Position numbers and translations under genes: made by a program
Assembly: GCA_024234815.1 (NCBI GenBank)
Contig: JACKNO010000001.1
Location: forward strand, 1,426,001-1,490,000
DNA length: 64,000 nucleotides
Origin: Pseudomonadales bacterium
GTDB lineage: Bacteria > Pseudomonadota > Gammaproteobacteria > Pseudomonadales > Halieaceae
Direction: 5' to 3'
In this document: one piece after another, positions 44,965-54,700 of the stretch
How positions within the stretch are numbered: the stretch's first letter is position 1
How the letters are laid out: each line of letters starts with the position of its first letter
Notes under the pieces: generated by a model
The model's input: the letters and a program-made list of their open reading frames with translations, nothing else
What the model was told of the DNA's origin: nothing
The model's database searches: none

Positions 44965-46371
44965 ATGGCCGACCCTGATTATCCAGACAACCTAGCCGAG
45001 CTGCCCTTCCGCGGCGACACGGATATCGCGCGAATCAAGATGCAGCCCCACTCGATCGAGGCGGAACAGTCCGTGCTCGGTGGCCTGCTGTTGTCGGCAG
45101 ACGGTTGGGATGCGGTCTCCGAGGCTGTGGTGGACAGCGATTTTTACCGGCCGGACCACCGCCTGATCTTTCGCCAGATCGCCAAGCTCGCCGAGGCCTC
45201 CGCCCCGGTGGATGTGATCACAGTGGCGGACAAGCTGGAGGCCCGGGGCGAACTCGCGTCCGCTGGCGGCCTGCCCTACCTGGCGGAGTTGGCCCAGAAT
45301 ACCCCTAGCGCTTCCAATATCCGGGCTTATGCCGAGGTCGTGAGCGAGCGCGCGAGCCTGCGCAAGCTTATCGAGGCGGCACAGGCGATAGCCGAGAGCG
45401 GTTTCAGTCCCGAGGGACGCACCTCCGATGAGCTGATCGACGAGGCCGAGCGCCTGATCATGCAGATTTCGGAGCAGGGACCCAAAGCCGGTGGCCCGCA
45501 GGGCGTAAACCCCCTGCTACAGGCGGCGCTGGGGCGCATCGAGGAGTTGTTCAATTCCGGAGGCGACATCACCGGCGTCAGTACCGGTTTCAAGGACCTG
45601 GATAACATGACATCGGGTCTGCAACCCTCCGACCTTATTATCGTGGCGGGCCGGCCATCCATGGGCAAGACCAGCTTCGCCATGAACCTCGTGGAAAACG
45701 CGATTCTGCACCAGGAGAGTCCCGTGCTGGTGTTCAGCATGGAGATGCCGGCGGATTCCCTGATCGTGCGGATGTTGTCCTCTATCGGGCGCATCGACCA
45801 GACCCGCATCCGCAACGGCAAGCTGGAGCAGGAGGACTGGCCCAAGTTGAGTGCGGCGGTTAGTAAACTCAAGGACGTGCCGCTCTATATCGATGATACG
45901 GCGGCGCTGACCCCCACCGAGGTACGCAGTCGTGCGCGCCGGGTGGCGCGGGAGCACGGTCCACTCGGCATGATCATGGTGGACTACCTGCAACTTATGC
46001 AGATTGCCGGTTCCTCTGAGGGGCGCACCGCGGAAATCTCCGAGATATCCCGCAGCCTCAAAGCCATCGCCAAGGAATTCAAGTGCCCGGTAGTGGCCCT
46101 GTCACAGCTCAACCGCTCACTGGAAAATCGACCCAACAAACGTCCCGTGAATTCGGACCTGCGGGAATCCGGCGCCATCGAGCAGGACGCGGACGTCATC
46201 ATGTTTATTTACCGGGACGAGGTGTACAACGAGGAGTCACCTGATAAAGGCGTTGCGGAGATTATCATCGGCAAGCAGCGGAACGGCCCCATCGGAATCT
46301 GCCGCCTCGCGTTCATCGGGCAGTACACCCGCTTCGAAAACCTCGCCCGGGGTTCCTACGACCAGCCCTGA
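44965..46371 (+). CDS. dnaB: Replicative DNA helicase DnaB
   Basis: The hexameric 5'-3' helicase that leads the replication fork. The N-terminal DnaG-interaction domain begins about residue 27 (PHSIEAEQSVLGGLLL). The RecA-like domain has Walker A GRPSMGKTS (about 228-236), Walker B-type MIMVDYLQLM (about 335) and the DnaB motif LRESGAIEQDADVI (about 402-415). The length, 468 residues, is normal and no intein is present. It follows the ribosomal cluster after a terminator, so it probably has its own promoter in 44785-44960. Confidence 0.96.
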   Translation: MADPDYPDNLAELPFRGDTDIARIKMQPHSIEAEQSVLGGLLLSADGWDAVSEAVVDSDFYRPDHRLIFRQIAKLAEASAPVDVITVADKLEARGELASAGGLPYLAELAQNTPSASNIRAYAEVVSERASLRKLIEAAQAIAESGFSPEGRTSDELIDEAERLIMQISEQGPKAGGPQGVNPLLQAALGRIEELFNSGGDITGVSTGFKDLDNMTSGLQPSDLIIVAGRPSMGKTSFAMNLVENAILHQESPVLVFSMEMPADSLIVRMLSSIGRIDQTRIRNGKLEQEDWPKLSAAVSKLKDVPLYIDDTAALTPTEVRSRARRVAREHGPLGMIMVDYLQLMQIAGSSEGRTAEISEISRSLKAIAKEFKCPVVALSQLNRSLENRPNKRPVNSDLRESGAIEQDADVIMFIYRDEVYNEESPDKGVAEIIIGKQRNGPIGICRLAFIGQYTRFENLARGSYDQP

Positions 46372-46381
46372 CAGCCGCCGA

Positions 46382-46864
46382 CTACTCCGGTTTGACCGTG
46401 TGCATGGCGGTTTGCAGGTAGTTCTGCAGACCCACTTTCTCAATCAGGCCGAGCTGCGTTTCGAGCCAGTCCACGTGTTCTTCTTCTGATTGCAGGATGT
46501 CCACGAAGAGTTCACGCGACACGAAATCGGAGGCGGATTCGCAGTAGGCGATGGCGTTCTTGAGATCGATATGGGCCCTGTGCTCCAGCTTCAGGTCGCA
46601 CTCGAGCATTTCCTTCGTGTTTTCACCGATATACAACTTGCCGAGGTCCTGCAGGTTGGGCAGCCCTTCCAGGAACAGGATGCGCTCGATCAGGCTGTCG
46701 GCGTGTTTCATTTCGTCGATGGATTCGTGGTATTCGTGCTCACCGAGTTCCTTCAGGCCCCAATCCTTGTACATGCGGGCGTGCAGAAAGTACTGGTTGA
46801 TGGCTACCAGCTCGTTGGCCAGTACTTTATTGAGATGTTCGATAACTTTCGGGTCGCCTTTCAC
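46382..46864 (-). CDS. bfr: Bacterioferritin
   Basis: An iron-storage protein forming a 24-subunit shell with haem between subunits. The 160-residue sequence keeps the ferroxidase ligands (Glu18, Glu51 and His54 in ESIDEMKHAD, Glu127 and His130 in EEEHVDWLE) and the haem ligand Met52. It starts at a GTG at 46864 with AAGGAG seven bases upstream. It lies convergent with dnaB, only ten bases from its end, and downstream of bfd on the same strand. Confidence 0.95.
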   Translation of the reverse strand: MKGDPKVIEHLNKVLANELVAINQYFLHARMYKDWGLKELGEHEYHESIDEMKHADSLIERILFLEGLPNLQDLGKLYIGENTKEMLECDLKLEHRAHIDLKNAIAYCESASDFVSRELFVDILQSEEEHVDWLETQLGLIEKVGLQNYLQTAMHTVKPE

Positions 46865-46893
46865 GATGCTTCTCCTTGCTTGCCTGAGAAGGA

Positions 46894-46922
46894 ATGATGG
46901 ACCCCCCGTGCGGATGTGTCAA
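46894..46922 (-). promoter_or_regulatory. Possible bfr promoter
   Basis: On the minus strand a perfect TTGACA (46922-46917) is followed after 17 bases by CATCAT (46899-46894), about 30 bases before the bfr start. The -10 box is weak. No Fur box is seen here, so bfr may have its own iron-independent promoter in addition to read-through from bfd. Confidence 0.4.
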
Positions 46923-47158
46923 TGTGAGCAGGGTGCCTGGGTGTCTGTAACATTCTGATTTGTATATGAATAATTAATTTGAGGATATCGGTGCGGGAGC
47001 TGTCCCTAACCTGTCGGGGCGGCCGTGAACAGCGGCGTTGACGCATCGGGGGAGGGGGTATGTGCCAGGCTGGAATCCCGCAAACATCATTGTTGTCGCA
47101 GGTGGGAGGAGTTCTTTTGTGGGCCGCCCGGAGTGCGGCAAAGCGGCGCGTTTCCGCG

Positions 47159-47365
47159 CTAGGAGGCCGCGTAGAAAAGCTGGTCGCTGTTGCCGGCGAG
47201 GCTGCCGAGGGAGTCGCGCACGATATCCCTGGTGAGAATGCCGCACTTGCCGCATTGGCTGGCTACGCCCAGCATGTTGCGCAATTCACGCATGGAGCTG
47301 GCCCCGTCCTGAACGGCGGCGCGGATCTGGCTATCGGTGATTCCCTTGCAGAGGCAGACGTACAT
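47159..47365 (-). CDS. bfd: Bacterioferritin-associated ferredoxin
   Basis: A small [2Fe-2S] protein that reduces the bacterioferritin core to release iron. The four cysteine ligands are visible: Cys4 and Cys6 in MYVCLCKG, Cys38 and Cys41 in SQCGKCG. The start was set at the ATG at 47365 because the family always begins this way; the frame is open further upstream but without family likeness. A Fur box lies about 50 bases upstream, and bfr is downstream on the same strand. Confidence 0.93.
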   Translation of the reverse strand: MYVCLCKGITDSQIRAAVQDGASSMRELRNMLGVASQCGKCGILTRDIVRDSLGSLAGNSDQLFYAAS

Positions 47366-47415
47366 GGTTTTGCCCGGTGTGACTGTAGTTGAGTTGTCGT
47401 GAGGCAAACACTAAT

Positions 47416-47434
47416 GGTAATGAGAATGATTGTC
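47416..47434. promoter_or_regulatory. Fur box upstream of bfd
   Basis: GGTAATGAGAATGATTGTC matches the Fur consensus GATAATGATAATCATTATC at 15 of 19 positions. It lies 51 bases before the bfd start, where Fur bound with iron would repress bfd, so bfd rises when iron is scarce. This is the usual logic for iron release from storage. Confidence 0.75.
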
Positions 47435-47585
47435 AACACTGTTAAAAGCAAAGATTGTGGGCCTCTCGTCCACGCCGTGCCAGACCGATGTGTTGCTCAC
47501 TCCGGGCGCAGGGGCAACGGGTGCACAGTGGCGGCCAGACATTTGCTATTATCGCCCATCGAATAGACTGAGAGCCCTGCCCAGC

Positions 47586-48566
47586 ATGCCCAAAACCACT
47601 CTCCTGCCGCTGTTGGCCAGTGGCGAGTACCGCTCCGGACAAGCCCTGGCTGACGCACTGGGTGTCAGTCGCACCGCGATCTGGAAGCAATTGAATGCCC
47701 TGTCCGGGTACGGGCTTCGGATCGAGTCGGTGAAAGGCCGGGGATACCGGATACCGGGCGGCATCGATCTGCTCGATGAAGCGCTTGTGCAGGCGGCGCT
47801 CACCCCGGCGGCTGCGGCACTGCTGACGCGCCTGCAGGTGCTGGAGACTATCGACTCGACCAACGCCGAGGCCATGCGCCAATTGGAGGCCGGGGCGGGA
47901 GCCGGCCTGGTTTGTACCGCAGAGCAGCAGAGCGCCGGTCGCGGCCGGCGCGGCAGGACATGGGTCAGTCCCTTTGCCCGCAACCTCTACCTCTCTGTGG
48001 CCTGGCGTTATCACCAGGGCGCCGCCGCGTTGGAGGGCCTGAGCCTGGCGGTGGGTGTGGCGGTGGCGCGGGCGCTGGCCGCCAACGGTCTGCCCGCGGT
48101 GCAGCTCAAGTGGCCGAACGATGTCATTTTCCGGGGCGCCAAGCTCGGCGGTGTGCTGTTGGAGATGACGGGAGATGCGGCGGGCGTCTGCCAGATCGTG
48201 GTGGGGGTGGGCCTGAACGTGGCGATGCCCGACAGCGCCGCGGTGGCGATAGACCAGGCCTGGACCGATATCAAGAGTATCAGCGCGGGTACACCCCCCG
48301 GGCGCAACGCGCTGTTGGCGGCGCTGCTCAACGAGTTGCTCCCCCTGCTGGCGACGTTTGAAGAGCACGGCTTTGCGCCGTGGCGCGAGGAATGGCTGGC
48401 GCTTGACGCGTTTGCCGATGCGCCCGTGGTATTGCACACCGGGGCACAGGACCTGGCGGGTATCGCCCGGGGCGTGGACGAGCGCGGGGCGCTGCGACTG
48501 GAGACGGCCTCCGCAGGCTTGCAGACCATCTATGGCGGCGAGATATCCCTGAGGCGCGCCCGATGA
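47586..48566 (+). CDS. birA: Biotin-protein ligase / biotin operon repressor BirA
   Basis: A 326-residue protein starting at the ATG at 47586. The N-terminal winged HTH (SGQALADALGVSRTAIWKQLN, about 17-37) binds biotin-operon DNA. The catalytic domain has STNAEAMRQ, the biotinyl-AMP motif GRGRRGRTW (about 119-127), KWPNDV and GGVLLEM. The C-terminal cap is short. It activates biotin and attaches it to acetyl-CoA carboxylase. Its stop overlaps coaX, the normal Pseudomonas-like pair. Confidence 0.94.
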   Translation: MPKTTLLPLLASGEYRSGQALADALGVSRTAIWKQLNALSGYGLRIESVKGRGYRIPGGIDLLDEALVQAALTPAAAALLTRLQVLETIDSTNAEAMRQLEAGAGAGLVCTAEQQSAGRGRRGRTWVSPFARNLYLSVAWRYHQGAAALEGLSLAVGVAVARALAANGLPAVQLKWPNDVIFRGAKLGGVLLEMTGDAAGVCQIVVGVGLNVAMPDSAAVAIDQAWTDIKSISAGTPPGRNALLAALLNELLPLLATFEEHGFAPWREEWLALDAFADAPVVLHTGAQDLAGIARGVDERGALRLETASAGLQTIYGGEISLRRAR

Positions 48567-49309
48567 AATTGGCAGGTTCCTGCCTGCAACTCGATGTCGG
48601 CAACAGCGGCAGCAAGTGGCGCCTGCTCGAGGAGGGGCGAGTGGTCGCACGGGGTACCTACAGGGCCGCTGACGAGGCTTCGCTCGCTGAACTGCTCAAC
48701 TGTACGCCCGCGCTGCAACAAATATGGGTAGCCAGCGTGGCGGGCCCGGAGGCGGAGAGTGAGCTGGCCGCCGTGCTCGCCGGGCGCTGGGGTGTGCAGC
48801 CATGGTTTGCGCGCAGTACGGCACGCTGCGGGGCTGTGCGCAACAGATACGACGAACCAGAGCGCCTGGGAGTGGATCGCTGGCTGGCAATGCTGGCGGG
48901 GTGGCAGCGGATGCAGGCGAGATTCTGCGTTGTGGACGCCGGTTCCGCGCTTACCTTCGACGTGGTGAGTGACAGTGGCGAGCACGAGGGCGGCTATATT
49001 ATCCCCGGTCCCGTACTGATGGAGCGGGCCCTGCTGCAGGATACCGGGCGGGTGCGTTTCGCGGAGGATGTCGACTACGCATTGACCCCGGGCTTATCCA
49101 CCGCCGAGGCCGTTCGCCATGGCATCGCCCTGGCGCAGACCGGTGCGCTCGCCCTGGCGATGGACCGGGCGGGAGTCGCTTCATCGCAACTGCTGTTTTG
49201 CGGCGGTGGCGGTGACGCCCTCAGGGGCTTGCTGGACCGCGGCGGCGATTACCAGCCGGACCTGGTCTTCGAGGGTTTGGAGATACTGGCCGGCAACAGC
49301 GAAGAATAA
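48563..49309 (+). CDS. coaX: Type III pantothenate kinase
   Basis: Catalyses the first step of coenzyme A synthesis. The 248-residue protein has the ASKHA-fold motifs LQLDVGNSGSKWR (about 8-20, the P-loop-like DxGNS), a central ERLGVDRWLAM (about 99-109) and VVDAGSALTFDVV (about 127-139). The ATG overlaps the birA stop (ATGA), implying one transcript. The length is normal for the family. Confidence 0.94.
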   Translation: MKLAGSCLQLDVGNSGSKWRLLEEGRVVARGTYRAADEASLAELLNCTPALQQIWVASVAGPEAESELAAVLAGRWGVQPWFARSTARCGAVRNRYDEPERLGVDRWLAMLAGWQRMQARFCVVDAGSALTFDVVSDSGEHEGGYIIPGPVLMERALLQDTGRVRFAEDVDYALTPGLSTAEAVRHGIALAQTGALALAMDRAGVASSQLLFCGGGGDALRGLLDRGGDYQPDLVFEGLEILAGNSEE

Positions 49310-49311
49310 CG

Positions 49312-50409
49312 CTACCTGGCCAGCGCCTTCGTGAGGAACGGCAGGCTGCGCTCCATGCGGTAATCGATACCCGAGTGCGTGTCATCAAACTCCTCGTACA
49401 CGTGCTTCACGCCATACTTTGCCAGTTCGCGCGACAGCAGGCGCGTTCCGTAGTGAATGTGGTACTGGTCGCGCCAGCCGCAATCGACGAATACCCCGCG
49501 CAGGGTTTTCAGGTTGGCATGGTACTTCGCGACCATGTGAATCGGGTCGTGGGCCAGCCAGCGTTTCCAGCGTTGGGGCAGTAGTTCGCCGGTTTCCAGG
49601 TCGAAAGGCAATTTGAAGCCGTTGGGTGCCGAGGGCGCGGGGTCATAGCTTGCGGCCATCGCCAGGTTCATCAGGCACATGATTTCGGCCCCCCCGGGTT
49701 TGTTCCCGGCCCAGAAGTGTTCCAGGAAGCGCCTGACCCGGCCGTCATCAAGACCCGGCTTGAGACCTGCCGTGGCCTTGTTGATATCCATGGGGCCCGG
49801 CTTGCGTGCGGGGCGTCGGTACTTGGCCAGTTCGTTCAGGGTATTGGGCCAGTCCGCCCGGTAGACAAAATCGAAATAGGCATCTCCGGAGTGATCGGCC
49901 ACCGCCCCCCAGTACTGCGGGTATTTCATGCCGTGCACAATGGCGCCGTAACCGCCGGAGGACTTGCCGAAGCAGGCCCTGGACTCCCGGCTGTCGAGGG
50001 TGCGCAATTCGCCGTCAATAAACGGGATGATTTCCCGGGTCAGGTAGTCCGCATATCTGCCGATAGCGCTGGAGTTGATGTACTGGTTGCCGCCCAGTGC
50101 CGTGAAGCAGTCCGGAAACACCAGGATAGCAGGCGCCATGCGCCGCTCGTGAATCATGCGAGCGGCGCGCTCCTGCACATTCTCATCAAAGTTTTTCCAG
50201 GCGGTGTGCGACGGCCCCGAGCCGGTGTAGCCCACAAGGTCGTACAGCACCGGAAACCGTTTCCTGGGACTGGAGTCGTACTGGGGCGGAAGCCAGACGT
50301 GATGCTTGCGCACATACGGGTCGCCCAGCGGATTGTCCCTGAGGATGCTGGAACTGTGTTCGAGTTCCAGTAATGTCCCCTGTGGCCAGGTGGCCCGTTT
50401 CAGCGTCAT
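49312..50409 (-). CDS. Putative esterase (esterase D / PF00756 family)
   Basis: A 365-residue alpha/beta hydrolase. The nucleophile elbow GKSSGGYGA (GxSxG) lies around residue 165, the acid is probably in VFVDCGWRD, and the catalytic-type His is in DDTHSGIDY near the end. The substrate is unknown; family members cleave acyl esters such as S-formylglutathione, siderophore or mycolyl esters. The ATG at 50409 was chosen with GGGGA seven bases upstream; the open frame continues further without family likeness. No signal peptide is seen, so it is probably cytoplasmic. It is convergent with coaX, two bases apart. Confidence 0.75.
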   Translation of the reverse strand: MTLKRATWPQGTLLELEHSSSILRDNPLGDPYVRKHHVWLPPQYDSSPRKRFPVLYDLVGYTGSGPSHTAWKNFDENVQERAARMIHERRMAPAILVFPDCFTALGGNQYINSSAIGRYADYLTREIIPFIDGELRTLDSRESRACFGKSSGGYGAIVHGMKYPQYWGAVADHSGDAYFDFVYRADWPNTLNELAKYRRPARKPGPMDINKATAGLKPGLDDGRVRRFLEHFWAGNKPGGAEIMCLMNLAMAASYDPAPSAPNGFKLPFDLETGELLPQRWKRWLAHDPIHMVAKYHANLKTLRGVFVDCGWRDQYHIHYGTRLLSRELAKYGVKHVYEEFDDTHSGIDYRMERSLPFLTKALAR

Positions 50410-50699
50410 ATGATTCCCCGCGATTGATGCATTGCCGCTGCCCCCGTACCTGCGCTGCCGGCGGCATCCAGGATGTTGCCCGTAGGACCAGTTCTGATTG
50501 AAGTATACCTGAATCGTAAAATCGCGCGGCACCCACGCTGAAGAGCAATCATGCCGTAAAAACGGGTGTCCGGTACCCGGTGAAGTGTGATCCAGGTCAC
50601 GCCCGGGCAGTGGAAAAGCGTCAGGATTTCTTACGTTCGAGCCATCCAGATATTCCCTCGTTTTCCTAACCCCCAAGCGGAATAGGAAGATTCTTAAAG
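50410..50699. other. Intergenic region upstream of the esterase
   Basis: Non-coding space between the esterase start and the sigma-54 promoter on the other side. A TATACT box on the minus strand (50507-50502) could serve the esterase, but no good -35 box is seen. An open frame through this stretch in phase with the esterase lacks family-like sequence and is probably not translated. Confidence 0.35.
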
Positions 50700-50716
50700 T
50701 TGGCACGGCACTTGCT
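50700..50716 (+). promoter_or_regulatory. Sigma-54 promoter of the VPLPA-CTERM gene
   Basis: TTGGCACGGCACTTGCT fits the -24/-12 consensus (TTGGCACG-N4-TTGCT) completely, with GG (50702-50703) and GC (50714-50715) exactly 12 bases apart. It lies 107 bases before the start of the sorted protein. PEP-CTERM systems are known to use the sigma-54 activator PrsR. Confidence 0.85.
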
Positions 50717-50823
50717 AAGTCTTAGCTCACGAAAACGATCACTTGCGGTCGCAGTTGCCATTTCACAGCTCTTTCGCCATCAGTTTTCGATACAAAAAAA
50801 ATCTATCTTCGGGGTCAAATGAT

Positions 50824-51495
50824 ATGAAGAAAACGGTAGCGATAGCCGCCATGGGTCTGGCTGCAAGCCTGGCCGGCGCGGCTCAGGCATCAACCATCAG
50901 TTTCAGCAATGGCTCAGGCAGTTACAGTGCTGACGGCGTGACAGCCACAGTGACTGTGACAACGTCTTCCGCAGGGGGCGGGCTTTACTATAACTCTACG
51001 GAGAACGCGATCGGCGTGGGAAACTCCGCCACCAACGGCGGTATCGGGTACCAGGCGTTCTGCGCCTTTTGCTTCCCCACATTCACCACCTTCACCGAGG
51101 CGGAAACCATGACGGTAACTTTCGACCAGGAAGTTACCGTTGATACCGTGTTTTTCCGCCAGTGGGAGAATAATATTCTCGGCTACGGTGACGAGGTGCA
51201 TTTCAACTACAGTGGCGGTGCCAGCGGCACGGGTTCCATCCTGTTTTCGAACAGCGGCCTTTCCGACCTGACAACGCTGCTGGATCCGTTCTCCGCCGGC
51301 GTCAGCCTGACGGCGTTCACCATTACGCCGGAGCAGGATGGATCCGACTCCTTCGGCGTGACCAATGACACCGTTGTCTATCTGCACTCGGTAGATTTTA
51401 CCGTGTCGCAGGTGCCCCTGCCCGGTGCCGCATGGTTGATGGGCTCGGCGCTGCTCGGCCTGGTCGGGGTGTCGAGGCGCAGAAGCGCCCGCTAG
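50824..51495 (+). CDS. VPLPA-CTERM sorting-domain protein
   Basis: A 223-residue secreted protein. An N-terminal signal peptide (about 1-24, ending AAQAST) precedes a Ser/Thr/Gly/Asn-rich beta domain. The C-terminal sorting signal has VPLPGAAWL, a short hydrophobic helix and the basic end SRRRSAR. Proteins of this type are recognised and cut by an exosortase and are often glycosylated surface or matrix proteins. The exosortase is not in this window. The start is the ATG at 50824. A near-perfect sigma-54 promoter lies upstream. The body has no domain I recognise. Confidence 0.87.
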   Translation: MKKTVAIAAMGLAASLAGAAQASTISFSNGSGSYSADGVTATVTVTTSSAGGGLYYNSTENAIGVGNSATNGGIGYQAFCAFCFPTFTTFTEAETMTVTFDQEVTVDTVFFRQWENNILGYGDEVHFNYSGGASGTGSILFSNSGLSDLTTLLDPFSAGVSLTAFTITPEQDGSDSFGVTNDTVVYLHSVDFTVSQVPLPGAAWLMGSALLGLVGVSRRRSAR

Positions 51496-51707
51496 TCGCT
51501 GTCGACAGGTCCACGCTGTTCTCACCACCACCCTCACCTGGCGGATTAACGTCCAAAGGGTGAGGATATTTGAAAATCACCAGATCGCACTGGCCGTTAC
51601 CTGACAATGCCCCTCTTCGGGTCTATTCTTGCATGACAAGAAAAGATCAGGGACGTGTTTTGGATGATAATTGAGCGGCTTTTGCGTCGGGGATTCCGTG
51701 CCGGCCT

Positions 51708-54700
51708 ATGAAATGCCCGGGGTGCGGCGCGGTAAATCCGCCGGAACATAGCGCCTGCCGTCAATGTGAAATACCGCTGCCTTCACTGTGCGGTCATTGC
51801 GGATTTGTGTGTGACGCGAAATCGCGTTTCTGCGGCGGCTGTGGCACAGCTTTGCAACCGGTCGCGGGCAGATCTGGCGGGCTCCCGGCCAGCGCCACCT
51901 TTACCCAGCGCAGCGCCGCTGCCCAGCGTCGCCACCTGACAGTCATGTTCTGCGACCTGGTCGGCTCCACAGACCTGTCGCTGCGTATCGACCCTGAGGA
52001 ACTGAGCGCTGTCCTGAGGCAGTACCGGCGGGTTTGTAAACAGCTTGTCGGGCGCTACAACGGCTTCGTCGCGCGCTATACAGGCGATGGCCTGCTCGCC
52101 TACTTCGGTTATCCCGCCGCGACAGCGCACGATGCGGAGCGCGCTGTCCGGGCCGGTCTCGATATCATTGATTCCATTCGCAAACTGCAACTGGGCCCCC
52201 AGCTTGCCCTGCATACCCGTATAGGCGTCGCCAGTGGCGAGGTGGTGGTTGGGGAGGTTATTGGCGACGGGGCATCGCGTGAAGTGACGGTGGTGGGTGA
52301 GGCGCCAAACCTGGCCGCTCGCCTGCAGGGCATATGCGCAGTCGACACACTGGTGATTTCCGATCGCACGCAGGGATTGATCGGCGGCCTGTTCGAGTAT
52401 TCCGACCTGGGCTACCGCGACCTGAAGGGATTCGATAAGCCCGTACGCGCACATGTCGTCCTCGGCGAGGCGGTTGTGGAGAGTCGTTTTGAGGCGACAC
52501 ACGGCAGGCATTCCGGACCCATGTTGGGGCGCGAGCGGGAACTGCTGGCACTGCGCGAAGCCCTGATTCGTACCGGGGCGGGTGTTTGCCAGCTGGTGGT
52601 CGTGTGTGGCGAGGAGGGTATTGGCAAGTCCCACCTGCTGGAGAACTTTATCGCTTCGCTGCCGCCGGACTTGCTGGAGGTGCTGCGTATTTTTGGAGCG
52701 CCCCACGCAACGGGAAACGTTCTGCACCCGATAATTTCCTATTTGCGGCGCCACGCCGGTATCGAGGCCTGTGATTCCAACGCTGTAAAACTCGACAAAC
52801 TGACGGGCCACGTGGCGCGCCTGGGTCCGGTGGAACCCCGCGATCTTTTCTTGTTGGCCACGCTGCTTTCGATTGCCGTTGATGGCCGCGCGCCAGCGCC
52901 GCAAATGAACCCGTCGGCATTGAAGCAGCGGACACTGGAGTTGCTGGTCTCCCATGTCACCAGCCTGTGCCGGAAGACGCCGGTCGTATTATTGGCGGAG
53001 GACCTGCACTGGCTGGACGCCACCTCCATGGAGTTCCTCAACCTGCTCATAGCGCGATCACAACAATTGCCCCTGTTGATTATCGCTACTTACCGGCCCG
53101 AGTATAAACCGCAGTGGCTGGCGGGCTGCCAGACGGCGAGTATTGAGATGACTCACCTGGATTCCGACGCTGCCCGTTCGTTGATAAGGCGCCTGAGCGG
53201 GGGCAAGGCATTGCCGGAGGAAATTGTCACCGATATCCTCGATAAGACCGATGGTATCCCGCTGTTTATCGAGGAGATAACCAAGACAATCCTCGAAAGT
53301 CCGGCCCTGGTAGAAAAGGGCGACCGCTTTGTCATCAACGGTAATGTCGCGTTCCCCGCGATTCCGGATACCCTGCAGGACTCGCTCGCGGCACGGCTGG
53401 ACCGGCCCGGCATTACCAGGGAAGTGGCTCAAATAGGCTCTGCCCTGGGCCGGGAGTTTCGCCTCGATCTGTTACAGGCGGTAGTCGATAAGCCCTCCGG
53501 CGCAGTCGACGCCGCAATAGATGAACTGGTGGCCGCGCAACTGGTGAGCCGGTGGGGGACGGCCCCTCAGCAGAGCTGTCGTTTCAGGCATACGCTGATA
53601 CAACAAACCGCTTACCGCTCCATGCTGCAAAGCACGCGGCTGCGTCTCCATGGGCGAATCGCCCGGATTCTGTCCCGGCGCTTTCGTTCCCGGGTACAGG
53701 GCAGGCCGGACCTGCTGGCCCGCCACTACACGGCAGCGCAGATGTACGAGCAGGGTTTTCGGTATTGGTTTCTGGCCAGTCAGCAAGCCTTGCGTCATTT
53801 CGCCCACAAGGAGGTCGCAGTGCATTTGCATCGCGGACTGGCGCTGGCCAATCGGCTGCCCGACGACGTGGAACTCGTGGTCATGGAGTTCGAAATGCGC
53901 GCCCTGCTCGCGTCAACCCTCATGGTGCTTTACGGCCCCGGACACGAGGAGGTGGGCAAAGCCTATCAACGCGCACACGACTTCTGTCGCGGGCGTGAGG
54001 GCCTGGTGGACAGCTTCCGCCTGGAGTTTGTTCTGTGCCGATACCTCTGGGCCAGCGGGCGAATTCGCCAGGCGGTGTTGCGGGCGGAGTCGCTGTTGCC
54101 GGCGGTAGTGCTGGAGCCTGAACGCGGTCGCTTCATGGCGGTGCACCTGCTGCTTGGCATCAGCTTATGGCACGCCGGTGACAGCGATCGAGCCCTGGCG
54201 TGTTTGCGGAAGGTATCGGAATGCTATGACGCGCAAAAAGACGCGCAGCTGGTGTTTACCTACATGATCGATTTTGGTGTGCTTGGCCGCTGTTATGAAG
54301 CGCTTGCGCTGGTGTTCATGGGGCGCCAGGCGGAGGCCAGGACTGCGGCGCGGGAGTGTCTGGACCTCGCCAGGGAACTGGATAACCCCCACGCAATCGG
54401 CTCCGGCCTGGTCGCGAACCAGGTGGTTGCGGTAGCCTCAGGGCAATTTGAAGAATGCCTGGTGTATGCCGACGAATGTAGCCGCCTGGCCACGGCCCAG
54501 GGCTTTCCCGAGTTCGCCGCGCTGGCCAGGGTCTGTGCCGGCATTGCGCGGCTTCGAAGCGGAACGGCGGCGGGAGCCGGTCACGCAGGTGAGCAGGGCA
54601 GCCTGGATATGATTCGCGAGGGCGTCGAGCAGTGGGAGCGGGCAGGATTCAGTGCATGGCGGCCCCTGTTGCACGGTATTCTGGCGGAGGCCTACCTGGA

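Noticed and set aside
44733..44978. A small plus-strand ORF between rplI and dnaB
   Set aside because: It runs through the strong terminator at 44750-44784, has no ribosome site and overlaps the dnaB start.
47442..48650. A 402-codon frame antisense to birA, and a 390-codon frame antisense to the cyclase at 51783-52955
   Set aside because: Both are shadows of well-supported genes in high-GC DNA, without ribosome sites or recognisable domains.
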